A DNA stretch of 64,000 bases from Arcticibacterium luteifluviistationis (GCF_003258705.1 NZ_CP029480.1:1116001-1180000); one strand, 5' to 3'; counted from the first letter of the stretch, positions 35,020-44,224 are shown. Notes: generated by a model not told the origin, from the letters alone. Made by a program: numbers and translations.

Positions 35020-35640
35020 ATGAAGCCAACACTTGTTATTGCAGATGATCACAAACTTTTCAATCACGGAATCAGGGAAATCTTATCATATGACTTTGAA
35101 ATCTTACATCAAGTCTTTGAAAGTAAAGACCTAATAGATTCGCTAATTAAGCATTCGCCACAGCTTGTTTTATTAGACATTAACTTACCTAAAATTGATG
35201 GCTTTGAGCTTGCAAAAGAAATTAAAGCATCTTTCAAGACTATTAAGGTAGTTTTCCTTTCCATGTATAGCGAACCAAAGTTCATTAAAATTGCAAAGGA
35301 AATACCAGTCGATGGTTACTTACTCAAAGACTCTACAAAAGAAGAACTTGTCAATGGCCTGAAACAAGTGTTAGCTGGAAATATTTTCTACGACAAAAAA
35401 CTTGAAACTGATATTGCTCGTCCGCACCAAAACGATGAATATGTTAAACTTTTTTCTTTAAGTCCAAGGGAAATTGAAATCATCAAGCTTATAAAATTAG
35501 GCCGCTCTTCTAATGAAATTGCTAACAGGCTTTTTCTCAGTCCGGAAACTATCCGAACACATAGAAAAAATATACATTTCAAATTGGGACTGACAAAAGC
35601 ATCCGAGTTAATTCAATTTGCGAAAGATAATAATATTTAA
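35020..35640 (+). CDS. NarL/LuxR-family response regulator
   Basis: A 206-aa regulator with a receiver domain (Asp9/Asp10 acidic pocket, phospho-acceptor Asp53 in LLDINLPKIDG, Lys in GYLLKDS) and a C-terminal LuxR-type helix-turn-helix (LSPREIEIIKLIKLGRSSNE, then IANRLFLSPETIRTHRKN). It starts 2 bp after the kinase gene, so the two are a cognate pair. Targets probably include the divergent lytTR-secreted operon or its own promoter, where a perfect palindrome lies (33128-33147); this is inference. Confidence 0.95.
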   Translation: MKPTLVIADDHKLFNHGIREILSYDFEILHQVFESKDLIDSLIKHSPQLVLLDINLPKIDGFELAKEIKASFKTIKVVFLSMYSEPKFIKIAKEIPVDGYLLKDSTKEELVNGLKQVLAGNIFYDKKLETDIARPHQNDEYVKLFSLSPREIEIIKLIKLGRSSNEIANRLFLSPETIRTHRKNIHFKLGLTKASELIQFAKDNNI

Positions 35641-35670
35641 AATTATTGCTTAGATCGTTATCTTAGCCAA

Positions 35671-36960
35671 ATGAAAAAACTCCTAATACTCATCATCGCA
35701 ATCACCGCATGCCAAACCCAACAAAATACCAAACCAGAACTAGATAAACTAGCTACGGAATATGTCAAACTTGGTTTGGAGATTGGCCAGCAAGATGCTG
35801 ATTTTGTGGATGCGTATTATGGACCAGATAGCTTAAAACCTGAGCCTGTGGAGTATGAAGTATACCCTACTGATGATTTTCTTCAAAAAATTGCTTCGCT
35901 GCAAGATAGTTTTAAAGCTTACTTGAATACAGAAAAGGATAGCATCAATATCAAGAGAGCCAATTACATTAGTGCTCAGCTAAACGCTTATGCGGAAAGA
36001 GTTAGAATAGTTGGCGGTCAAACTTCTGACTTTGACACAGAAGCCAAGGCTCTTTTTGGTGTAGAGGCTCCTCATTATGATACGGCTCACTTTGATGAGG
36101 CCATTGAAAAGTTAGATGCTTTTTTAGACGGTTCAGGAAGCTTACAAGAAAGATTTCAAAGTTTGGGTGCACGCTTTGTCATTCCTGTAGAGAAACTAGA
36201 TACAGTAATGAAAACCGCCATTGCGGAAGCTAGAAAACGAACTCATAAACATTACCCTATTCCTGCAAATGAGAACTTCAGTCTGGAATTTGTCACTAAT
36301 AAAGCTTGGAGTGGCTATAATTGGTACCAAGGAAACTTCACTTCATTAATACAGATAAATACTGATTTCCCTATTTCTATAGAACGTATTATTGACGTGG
36401 GTAGCCACGAGTCTTACCCCGGACATCATGTTTTTAATATGTTATTGGAAGAAAACCTTTACAACAAACAAGGCCTTATTGAAACCAGCATTTACCCACT
36501 TTTCAGTCCACAGTCTTTGATTGCCGAAGGCTCTGCCAATTATGGTATTGATGTCGCATTCCCTGGTGACGATAAAGTAAAATTTGCGAAAGAGGTGCTT
36601 TTGCCACTTGCTGGCTTAGATACCACCGGAATTACTAACTATTTTGCCGCCTTAGAACTTGTTGGCGAATTAAATTATGCTGGAAACGAAGTAGCCAGAG
36701 GCGTACTTAATGGCACCATGACAGACCAAGAAGGAATAGACTATCTAATCAAATATGGTTTTTACAGTCCTGAAAAGGCAAAACAAAGAATAGCGTTCAC
36801 AAAAAAATACCGTAGCTATGTTATCAACTATAACTATGGCAAAGACTTGGTCAAAAACTACATAGAAAGCAAAGGAGGAACCGCCGATAATCCCCAAAAA
36901 AGATGGGACTTATTTGGAGAATTATTGAGTAATCAGGTATTGCCAGTAGATTTAAAATAG
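35671..36960 (+). CDS. DUF885 family lipoprotein, putative metallopeptidase
   Basis: A 429-aa lipoprotein (lipobox ITAC) with a DUF885 domain. The family resembles thermolysin-clan enzymes and carries the signature HESYPGHH (about residue 247), with a downstream Glu in LIAEGSANYG that could complete a zinc site. It is therefore probably a periplasmic or outer-membrane peptidase, although no DUF885 substrate is certain. It starts 30 bp after the response regulator and could be read through from it, but the function is unrelated. No terminator seen between it and the adhesin pseudogene at 37045. Confidence 0.86.
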   Translation: MKKLLILIIAITACQTQQNTKPELDKLATEYVKLGLEIGQQDADFVDAYYGPDSLKPEPVEYEVYPTDDFLQKIASLQDSFKAYLNTEKDSINIKRANYISAQLNAYAERVRIVGGQTSDFDTEAKALFGVEAPHYDTAHFDEAIEKLDAFLDGSGSLQERFQSLGARFVIPVEKLDTVMKTAIAEARKRTHKHYPIPANENFSLEFVTNKAWSGYNWYQGNFTSLIQINTDFPISIERIIDVGSHESYPGHHVFNMLLEENLYNKQGLIETSIYPLFSPQSLIAEGSANYGIDVAFPGDDKVKFAKEVLLPLAGLDTTGITNYFAALELVGELNYAGNEVARGVLNGTMTDQEGIDYLIKYGFYSPEKAKQRIAFTKKYRSYVINYNYGKDLVKNYIESKGGTADNPQKRWDLFGELLSNQVLPVDLK

Positions 36961-37044
36961 GCCAATTATTCGTATAAGCCATGCCGTAAAATAAAACATT
37001 ATGTTTTAAATAGTGTTTTTTTCATAATTGCTTTAAAATGCAAT

Positions 37045-38234
37045 ATGAAAACTAGCCATCTATTAAAGACAATCCTATTCTCAATATTTACCATTCAAAT
37101 TGGTTTTGCCCAGTCTGTCATTTTAGATCCTTTAAATGGCATATTTGCAAAATCATATCAAGATTCGTTAGCTGGCACTAGAATAAATATAAAGTCTAAG
37201 TTGTATAACGAGGAAATAAGTTTTTATTTATCTGGGCATAAAGTTGCTAATTTCAAGGATAATACATTTCAATTAAATTCAAATGGAAATGACATTTTTA
37301 TTGGAGATTCTGTTGGACTAAATGATGATGGCTCTTTCCATTATAATGTAGCCATGGGCTATCACGCTTTTAAAACAAACACCACTGGTGGTGGCAATGT
37401 TGGAATAGGAAGAAGTTCTCTCGAAAAAAATGAAACGGGTTCGAATAACGTATCAATAGGCTCATAATCAATGTTCAAAAATACAACAGGTTATTATAAC
37501 ACTTCAGTAGGTAGTGAATCTTTATATGCTAATGTAAGCGGTGTAAGCAATACCGCCATGGGAAACTTTTCATTGTTTTCCAATTCTTCGGGTAGCCTAA
37601 ATACTGCAATTGGAATGGGTTCATTATTAAAACTTAAGTCCGGTAGTCGTAATGTTGCTTTAGGATATGATGCAGGCCGATTAGACACATTAGGAAATAA
37701 CAACGTTTATATCGGTACTGGGTCAGGGAGCTCTTCGACCCCTTCTGATAGATTTTCAAGGGACGGTAGCATTTTTATTGGTAACAACTCGGGAACCCTT
37801 GAGACAAGAAGCAACCGCCTTTACATAGAAAACTCAGTTCAAAAACCCCACTTATCTACGGAAACTTTGAAGAAGACAGCCTAAAAGTAAATGGCAATTT
37901 AGAAGTGACTGAAAATGTCAACACATCAGGCTTTACTCAGCTAGGCGAAGAATCTCCTGCCATTAAATTAAAAACCATTCTAGACACTTCGCCCGACACC
38001 GAAGGCGGCACAAAAAGTATTCCGCACGGATTAACAGCAGGTCAAATAATCAATGTCTCCGTTTACATTAATAATAGTTCTCAAAACTGGATTCCGCCGA
38101 ATTATAATTCTGGGCCTAACTATGAATATGATTACTACTTTAACAACACAAGCGTAGTACTAAAAACCATGGCGGCCAACTCTTCCAATGTCACAGACAA
38201 ACCCCTTAAAATATTAATTACTTATACCGAGTAG
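37045..38234 (+). pseudogene. YadA-head-type adhesin, disrupted by a nonsense codon and a frameshift
   Basis: A signal peptide (ending IGFAQS) is followed by N-terminal beta sequence and a chain of head repeats of the trimeric-autotransporter kind (NVAMGYHAF, NVGIGRSSL, NTSVGSESL, NTAMGNFSL, NTAIGMGSL, NVALGYDAG). Lesion 1: TAA at 37465-37467 lies in frame in a repeat reading SIGS-stop-SMFKN; the sister repeat SVGSESLYAN has Glu (GAA) there, so GAA-to-TAA is the simplest cause. Lesion 2: at the A5C4 run (about 37840-37850) the frame shifts, and the reading PLIYGNFEEDSLKVNGNLEV continues in another frame to TAA 38234. Repairing both would give a protein of about 396 residues. The C-terminal part (KSIPHGLTAGQIINVSVYIN) is intact. 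Confidence 0.85.
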
Positions 38235-38266
38235 CTTGAAGAGAGCAGACTTTTTGTTTAAATAAA

Positions 38267-38295
38267 TTTAACTTTTGTTAAACTATTTAGTTTTG
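38267..38295 (+). promoter_or_regulatory. Putative promoter and TetR operator upstream of the regulator gene
   Basis: TAGTTTTG (38288-38295) matches the -7 consensus TAnnTTTG. Just upstream the palindrome TTTAAC (38267-38272), TTTT, GTTAAA (38277-38282) could bind the dimeric TetR encoded 31 bp downstream of the -7 box. Confidence 0.42.
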
Positions 38296-38325
38296 GAAGG
38301 TGTTTCTTTAATAAACCTCAGAAAC

Positions 38326-38964
38326 ATGGCAAAATCTAAAAAATCTATCATTGACCTTTATATGAATTGGACGCTTGAGCATGGCTCAGCACCTGAAAAC
38401 ATATACCTGTTTTGTAAAGAAAATAAAATGGAGGAATCGGATTTCTATGCCGAATATGCCTCTTTCAAAGCCGTTGAAAAAGCCGTTTTTTCAGCCTTCT
38501 TTCAGAAAACCTTAGAAATGCTTCATGCAAATGAGGCCTATCAAACCTACGCTCCTAAAGAGCGACTTTTAAGCTTCTACTTTACATTCTTTGAATTACT
38601 AACAGCAAACAGAAGCTACGTGCTTCAGTCATTGCCAAATTCGGCAGTAGAGTTTGACAAACTAAGCAAACTTCAAGATTTAAGAATTCACTTTAAGGCT
38701 TACGCCAAAGAGATTTTTACAGAATACATCAATACCGATGTAAAACGTTTAGAGAAAATTAAATCTACCACTTTTCAGGAAGCATCATGGGCTCAGTTAC
38801 TCTTTATCATGCGTTTTTGGGTGAAAGATGAATCTCCAAGCTTTGAGAAAACAGACATTTTCATAGAAAAAGCCATCAACGCCACTTTCGAGTTGGCAGA
38901 TAATCCTCCTTTAAAATCAGTCATAGATTTAGGCAAATTTCTTTACAAAGAAGCCATCTCATAA
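38326..38964 (+). CDS. TetR-type transcriptional regulator
   Basis: A 212-aa regulator from the ATG at 38326 (the TTG at 38275 only adds a run before the promoter and is not used). The N-terminal helices (KSIIDLYMNWTLEHGSAPEN, YLFCKENKMEESDFYAEY) fit a TetR helix-turn-helix, and the rest is the helical ligand-binding domain of the type found with ABC1-kinase genes (TetR_C_23-like). It starts an operon: the ABC1 kinase gene follows 3 bp later. Its ligand is unknown, probably related to the lipid or quinone function of the partner (inference). Confidence 0.8.
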   Translation: MAKSKKSIIDLYMNWTLEHGSAPENIYLFCKENKMEESDFYAEYASFKAVEKAVFSAFFQKTLEMLHANEAYQTYAPKERLLSFYFTFFELLTANRSYVLQSLPNSAVEFDKLSKLQDLRIHFKAYAKEIFTEYINTDVKRLEKIKSTTFQEASWAQLLFIMRFWVKDESPSFEKTDIFIEKAINATFELADNPPLKSVIDLGKFLYKEAIS

Positions 38965-38967
38965 ATT

Positions 38968-40278
38968 ATGAAAACCATTGACAGTATCCCTACGGGAAAA
39001 ATAAGTAGAGCCGCTAAACTAGTTAAAACAGGAGTAAAAGTTGGTGGTAATTACCTTAAGTACTACGGCAATAAACTTGTTGACCCTGAATTAGATAAAG
39101 AAGCTTTAAACGCCAGCAATGCCGAAGATATTTACGATGGCTTAAAAGATTTGAAAGGTAGTGCACTTAAAGCCGCTCAAATGCTGAGCATGGAGAAAAA
39201 CCTCCTGCCAAGTGCCTATGTAGAAAAATTCTCCTTATCGCAGTTTAGTGTACCTCCCCTTTCAGCACCATTAGTTAGAAAAACTTTCCGAAAGTATTTT
39301 GGCAAAAATCCTGAAGAAATATTTGATGAATTTTCAGAAAACTCAGTCAATGCCGCGAGTATAGGGCAAGTGCACAAAGCAGTAAAAGACGGAAAGAATT
39401 TAGCCGTAAAAATCCAGTATCCTGGTGTGGCAGATAGCATTTCATCTGACTTAGCTTTAGTGAAGCCTATAGCCGTAAGAATGTTTAACCTTAAAGGAGC
39501 CGACTCTGAAAAGTATTTCAAAGAAGTTGAAACCAAACTGGAAGAAGAAACTGATTATTTGCTAGAATTAAAACAAAGCGAAGAAGTTTCACATGCATGT
39601 GGGCACATCCCAAATTTAAAGTTTCCGCGTTATTATAAAGAATACTCTACAGACAGAATTCTGACCATGGACTGGATGGATGGACTACATCTGTCTGAGT
39701 TTGCTAAAATTAACAAAGACCAGACCTTGGCTAACAAAATTGGGCAAGCTCTTTGGGATTTTTATATGTTCCAGATTCATAAATTGCGTAAGGTTCATGC
39801 CGACCCACATCCAGGCAATTTCCTTATTAATGATGAAGGAGAGCTCATAGCCATTGATTTTGGCTGTATGAAAGAAATTCCAGAGGAATTCTACACGCCA
39901 TATTTTGAACTAGCAAAAGAAGAGAATATTAATAACACAGCCTTGTTCAATCAAAGCTTAAAAGAGCTTGAAATCATTAGAGAAGACGACTCTACTGAGG
40001 AAGCAGCCTACTTTTCAGAACTGTTTAGTGAACTTCTTGGGCTATTTACCAAGCCTTTTAATCAAGAGACTTTTGATTTTTCAGACAAAACTTTCTTTGA
40101 CCAAATAGCTGCTCTAGGTCAGAAGTATGCTAAAAGTACAGAGCTAAGAAAAATGAATGGAAATCGAGGAAGTAAACACTTCCTATATATCAATAGAACA
40201 TTCTTTGGTCTCTACAGCTTACTGCACGACCTTGGTTCTAAAGTAGAAATTAATGCCTACAAGCTCGCCACTGTATGA
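38968..40278 (+). CDS. ABC1/UbiB-family atypical kinase
   Basis: A 436-aa ADCK/UbiB-like protein kinase-fold protein, usually membrane-associated and needed for isoprenoid quinone or lipid homeostasis. The Ala-rich nucleotide loop VNAASIGQVH, the Lys in AVKIQYPG, the catalytic HADPHPGN and the metal motif DFG are present. The N-terminal KxGQ, which blocks protein-kinase activity in this family, reads KAAQ (residues 68-71), so Gly is replaced by Ala, a noteworthy change. There is no C-terminal transmembrane pair. It overlaps the flavin reductase-like gene by 4 bp (ATGA). Confidence 0.9.
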   Translation: MKTIDSIPTGKISRAAKLVKTGVKVGGNYLKYYGNKLVDPELDKEALNASNAEDIYDGLKDLKGSALKAAQMLSMEKNLLPSAYVEKFSLSQFSVPPLSAPLVRKTFRKYFGKNPEEIFDEFSENSVNAASIGQVHKAVKDGKNLAVKIQYPGVADSISSDLALVKPIAVRMFNLKGADSEKYFKEVETKLEEETDYLLELKQSEEVSHACGHIPNLKFPRYYKEYSTDRILTMDWMDGLHLSEFAKINKDQTLANKIGQALWDFYMFQIHKLRKVHADPHPGNFLINDEGELIAIDFGCMKEIPEEFYTPYFELAKEENINNTALFNQSLKELEIIREDDSTEEAAYFSELFSELLGLFTKPFNQETFDFSDKTFFDQIAALGQKYAKSTELRKMNGNRGSKHFLYINRTFFGLYSLLHDLGSKVEINAYKLATV

Positions 40279-40886
40279 AACACATAAATAAGTCTGAATT
40301 TGAAGCATACGAGCGGCTGTACAAAATCAACCTGCTAAATTCCTGCTCTGGTTTTAAATCAGCTAACCTTATAGGAACCCGCTCTTCGGAAGGTAATGAT
40401 AATGTAGCCATTTTCTCCTCCGTTATACATCTAGGCTCTTCACCTGCACTTTTAGGTTTTATTATGCGGCCTACCACTGTGCCACGAAATACCTTAGAAA
40501 ATATCATAGACACAGGTTTTTATACCATAAATCATGTTAGCTCCTCCATTTTAGAGCAAGCCCATCAAACCTCCGCGAAATACGCCAAGGAAGTTTCTGA
40601 GTTTAAAGAAACAGGTTTAAACCCAATTATTCGAAACGGCTTTCACGCTCCTTTTGTGAAAGAATCTCCTGTACAAATGGCAATGAAATTTGTGGAAGAG
40701 CTACCCATTAAAAGGAACGGGACCATTTTAGTTATTGGAGAAATCCTTGACATCTATTTTGAAGATGAAATGTTAGAAGATGATGGCTTCCTAAACTTGA
40801 GTACTGCAGGGGTATTGGCTATTAACGGATTAGATGCTTACTGCCAGCCAGCTCTAATTCAACGTCAAAACTACGCACGACCTTAA
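40275..40886 (+). CDS. Flavin reductase-like FMN-binding protein
   Basis: A 203-aa split-barrel protein of the flavin reductase family (FMN_bind-like): NVAIFSSVIHLGSSPALLGF and TTVPRNTLENIIDTGFYTIN are typical FMN-contact strands. It probably reduces FMN or a bound flavin with NAD(P)H and could supply reduced flavin to a partner or act on quinone-like substrates. The start ATG overlaps the ABC1 kinase stop, so it is co-translated. Last gene of the TetR/ABC1 operon; no strong terminator until 41190, 300 bp downstream. Confidence 0.88.
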   Translation: MKHINKSEFEAYERLYKINLLNSCSGFKSANLIGTRSSEGNDNVAIFSSVIHLGSSPALLGFIMRPTTVPRNTLENIIDTGFYTINHVSSSILEQAHQTSAKYAKEVSEFKETGLNPIIRNGFHAPFVKESPVQMAMKFVEELPIKRNGTILVIGEILDIYFEDEMLEDDGFLNLSTAGVLAINGLDAYCQPALIQRQNYARP

Positions 40887-41189
40887 ACCTCCTCCCTACT
40901 TATACCACCCTAAAAATAAGCACTTTACAAGAATATCTTTCGCCTATAAATAGCTAAAAATATAGCCTTCCTTTCACCTAAATAGTCACAAACTACTATT
41001 TGGTCGCTTGATAAAGACAATCTCTGTCCTTACACTTTCAATATTTCTTTATGTATGATACCAATAGCAATTGATGATTTTTGGTCAGTTATTTGTTGCC
41101 AACATTTATATAATTCTTAAGTGAACTTAATTGTTTCGCTTATTTGTCAGGTTAAAATTTAATAAACGTCTACTAACTAAGCACCTTTT

Positions 41190-41229
41190 AAATCACCCCC
41201 TATTCACCTGAATAGGGGGTGATTTTTTT
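41190..41229 (+). terminator. Strong terminator, orphan or distal for the flavin reductase operon
   Basis: AAATCACCCCCTATTC (41190-41205), loop ACCT, and its complement (41210-41225), 16 bp stem, followed by a T-rich tail. It is 304 bp after the last gene. Confidence 0.93.
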
Positions 41230-41490
41230 ATCAAAAAAAATAAGACTTTGCTTCAGACTTAAACATTGACTCAAAACACGGTTTTTGTACTTAAGAAACA
41301 AAGATATATACACCCAAAAACTAAAGACGTCCCAAATACAGGTCAATCACTACTTTTAAGGCTGTTTTGGACTAAAATTTGCAATAAGTGAAGTAATAAT
41401 CTATTACGCAATTTAAATTTAACAGACTTTACGCTCACTCTTTAATTAGAGTTAGATCCATACACTTTTAAAATCTTCACTCAGCAATTG

Positions 41491-41521
41491 CTCTCTTGAT
41501 ATCATGTCAAGGGAGTTTTTT
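41491..41521 (+). terminator. Second orphan terminator
   Basis: CTCTCTTGA (41491-41499)/TCAAGGGAG (41507-41515), 9 bp with one G-U pair, 7-nt loop, then six T. No ORF lies between this and the terminator 265 bp upstream. Confidence 0.82.
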
Positions 41522-41700
41522 GCTTTACCAGCACTGTCATTAAAAAGCTTTCTCTGTAATTGAGATTTTCTACATCTACCAAATCGTAGTTTTTATCCAA
41601 AAAATAATTAGAATAAGAATATTTTAAGCTAACAGAAGCCTATTCTTAACAGACAACTTGTAAATTGGTTTATCAATCTATTACAAGACAGTTTCATCCT

Positions 41701-44199
41701 ATGAAATTCAATCTAATTGCCATTTTTCTGGCAACATTTCTTCTATTTGGTATGAAAAGTTCTGAAGAGCCTTCACTGCCAAAAAGCCCTGAAGAAGAAA
41801 AAGCTTCATTCGAATTGGCCGAAGGCTTTAATATTGAGCTTGCTGCTGCAGAACCATTGGTAGAAGACCCTGTCCTTATAAACTTTGATAAAAAAGGCAG
41901 AATGTGGGTGGTGGAGATGCGAGCCTACATGCCAAACATTGACGGAACGGGAGAAGAAGAACCTATTGGTAGAGTTTCCTATTTAGAAGATGTAGATGGT
42001 GATGGCGAATTTGACAAAAGAACTACGTACGCCGATAGTTTGGTATTGCCCCGTGCACTATATTTCTATCAAGACGGCGTATTGATTGCTGAAAACATTC
42101 CCCTTTGGTTTTATGAAGATACCAATGGCGATGGAAAAGGAGATAAAAGAACTTTGGTTGACAGCACCTATGGTGGCAATGGCCTTCCAGAACACTCTGC
42201 AAACGGGCTTTTACTTGGATTAGATAATTGGCTTTATAATGCCAAATCAAAATATAGGTATAAACGAGATGGCGACAAATGGATAAAAGAAGAAACAGAA
42301 TTTAGAGGGCAGTGGGGAATAGCGAAAGATGATTTCGGGAAATTATACTACAACTATAACTGGTCGCAACTACACGCCGACCTCGTACCTCCAAACTACT
42401 TTAATAGAAACCCAAACTATGAAAGTTCTTCTGGAATTGACCAAGGATTGGCCGTAGATAGAAGTATTTATCCTATCCACCCTACGCCTGCGGTAAACAG
42501 AGGTTACATACCTGGTGTACTTGACGAAGACAAAAAATTGATGGAATTCACCTCCGCCTGTGCACCTTTTGTGAGTCGAGATAAAAAGTATTATCAAAGT
42601 GATTTCTACGGTAATGTATTGGTTTGCGAACCTGCTGGTAACCTCGTCAAAAGAAATATCATCACCGAAAACGGAAATTATCTTGATGCTGAAATAGCTT
42701 ATTATAAAAAAGAATTCCTTGCTTCTTCTGACGACAGATTCAGACCATCATATATTACCTCGGGCCCTGACGGAGCCATTTATCTGGTAGATATGTATAG
42801 AGGCATTAGCCAACACAAGGCCTATATGACAGAATATTTGCGTGAACAAACACTCAACAAAGGCCTAGAAAAGACTATTCATTTAGGAAGAATATGGAAG
42901 ATAACACCAGACGGCTTTAAAAGTCCTTCTAAACCTACTGAAGATTTAGGCACACTAAGCAGTGAAAAATTAGTGGCCTATTTAGGTCATCCTCTAAGCT
43001 GGTATAGAGACAATAGTCAGCGATTATTACTACAACAAAACAGAACAGATGCTAAGAAGTCACTAGTCAAATTGGCTAAAAAAGGAGAAGCTTCTGCTCG
43101 TATAGCCGCTCTCTGGATTTTAGAAGGGCTTGATATACTAGATACAGACTTATGCCTAGCACTTTTAACCGACAAAGAACCAAAAGTACAAGCGAATGCC
43201 CTACGCCTTTTAGAACCAGCTGCTTTAGAACATTCAAAAATCAGAGCTTCCATTCAAAAGATATTGCGTAAAGTAGATACCGAAAACAACATACTCGCTC
43301 TCCAAGTATTACTCTCTTCCACCTCCTTTGATGAAAGCTTTGCCATCAAAACCATTAGTCATGTTTTGGCTCAAAACGGCTCAGATTTACTTTTAAGAGA
43401 CGCCGCTCTGACCGCTCTAAATAATAGAGAATTTGCCCTGATAAAATATATCAATAGCGACCCTGAATGGGATGATGTATTGGATTTCAAACAAATTATA
43501 CTAGAACAGCTTTCTGGTATTTTGGTCAAAAGAAAGGATTCTAAAGAACTTGCTGCCTTTTTTGAATTAATGCAAGGTGTAGACGGTTGGCAAAAAGAAG
43601 CTTTTCTTATGGGGGCTTCTTTACAAGCCCTCAGTACCGAAAACACGCCCATTGCCTTAGAAGAAATGCCTGAAATATTTAAGCAGGATAAGTTAAGTAC
43701 CATCAAAAACTTAAAACGAGGATTTAAATGGCCTGGAAAAGTCATAACTGAAACAGAAGAAACCGACCGCATTAAACTTGATGCCAACGGCATGAAACAG
43801 TTTGTGGCAGGAAGACAAACGTTCCTTACCTACTGTGCCGGCTGTCATGGTTCTGATGGTGGTGGCATGAAACGTTTTGCTCCGCCACTCGCAGGCTCCG
43901 AATGGGTTACAGGAAATCCTGAAAGACTAGCCCTTATTCTGCTACACGGTATTGAAGGTGCCATAACCGTAAAAGGTAAGGTCTATGACACACCAGACAT
44001 TTTGCCAGTTATGCCTTCACACGCCAGTTTACCTGGACAAGATATGGCAAACGTCATGACCTATATCAGAAACGAATGGGGACATTCTTCAGAACCTGTG
44101 TCTCCTAGAACTGTAGGTATGCTAAGATTAACCAGCCAAGGCAAAGTGGTACCATGGACACCCGAAGAACTCAATGCTAAAATGGCCGAAAAACCCTAA
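41701..44199 (+). CDS. PVC-type heme-binding dehydrogenase-like protein with cytochrome c domain
   Basis: An 832-aa exported protein starting at ATG 41701 (the GTG/TTG-type extension to 41665 precedes the signal peptide KFNLIAIFLATFLLFG). The N-terminal half is a beta-propeller of the kind found in PVC-type heme proteins and soluble sugar dehydrogenases, with DGDGEFDKRT and DTNGDGKGDKRT Ca-type loops. The middle is HEAT-like helices (about 440-650), and the C-terminus is a monoheme cytochrome c domain with CAGCHGSDGGG and a distal Met candidate in ILPVMPSH. It probably oxidises an unknown sugar or alcohol and passes electrons to the chain. Followed by a TAT-exported TIM-barrel and an SDR in the same direction. 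Confidence 0.88.
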   Translation: MKFNLIAIFLATFLLFGMKSSEEPSLPKSPEEEKASFELAEGFNIELAAAEPLVEDPVLINFDKKGRMWVVEMRAYMPNIDGTGEEEPIGRVSYLEDVDGDGEFDKRTTYADSLVLPRALYFYQDGVLIAENIPLWFYEDTNGDGKGDKRTLVDSTYGGNGLPEHSANGLLLGLDNWLYNAKSKYRYKRDGDKWIKEETEFRGQWGIAKDDFGKLYYNYNWSQLHADLVPPNYFNRNPNYESSSGIDQGLAVDRSIYPIHPTPAVNRGYIPGVLDEDKKLMEFTSACAPFVSRDKKYYQSDFYGNVLVCEPAGNLVKRNIITENGNYLDAEIAYYKKEFLASSDDRFRPSYITSGPDGAIYLVDMYRGISQHKAYMTEYLREQTLNKGLEKTIHLGRIWKITPDGFKSPSKPTEDLGTLSSEKLVAYLGHPLSWYRDNSQRLLLQQNRTDAKKSLVKLAKKGEASARIAALWILEGLDILDTDLCLALLTDKEPKVQANALRLLEPAALEHSKIRASIQKILRKVDTENNILALQVLLSSTSFDESFAIKTISHVLAQNGSDLLLRDAALTALNNREFALIKYINSDPEWDDVLDFKQIILEQLSGILVKRKDSKELAAFFELMQGVDGWQKEAFLMGASLQALSTENTPIALEEMPEIFKQDKLSTIKNLKRGFKWPGKVITETEETDRIKLDANGMKQFVAGRQTFLTYCAGCHGSDGGGMKRFAPPLAGSEWVTGNPERLALILLHGIEGAITVKGKVYDTPDILPVMPSHASLPGQDMANVMTYIRNEWGHSSEPVSPRTVGMLRLTSQGKVVPWTPEELNAKMAEKP

Positions 44200-44224
44200 A
44201 TATTCAACCCTATAAATTACAAAC

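Larger units (their letters stand above)
40887..41700. other. Gene-free region with two orphan terminator hairpins
   Basis: About 0.8 kb without a credible ORF. It contains a 9-bp hairpin (about 40979-41003, AAATAGT/ACTATTT core), two independent terminators (41190 and 41491) and an 8-bp inverted repeat TAAGAATA (41614-41621)/TATTCTTA (41641-41648) just before the heme-protein gene. The first terminator could serve the flavin reductase mRNA with a long 3' UTR; the second has no gene in front of it, so a small RNA between them is possible. No clear -7 TAnnTTTG was found. Confidence 0.6.

Noticed and set aside
37045-37884. Treating 37045-37467 and 37471-37884 as two separate genes
   Set aside because: They share a frame and are separated by one stop inside a repeat unit, so they are pieces of one damaged gene.
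41040-41230. Known structured RNAs (RNase P, tmRNA, SRP RNA) in the gene-free region
   Set aside because: No signature sequences of these RNAs were recognised; only the terminators stand out.
41665-41700. Extension of the heme protein to 41665
   Set aside because: Would put 12 residues before a clear signal peptide; the ATG at 41701 fits.
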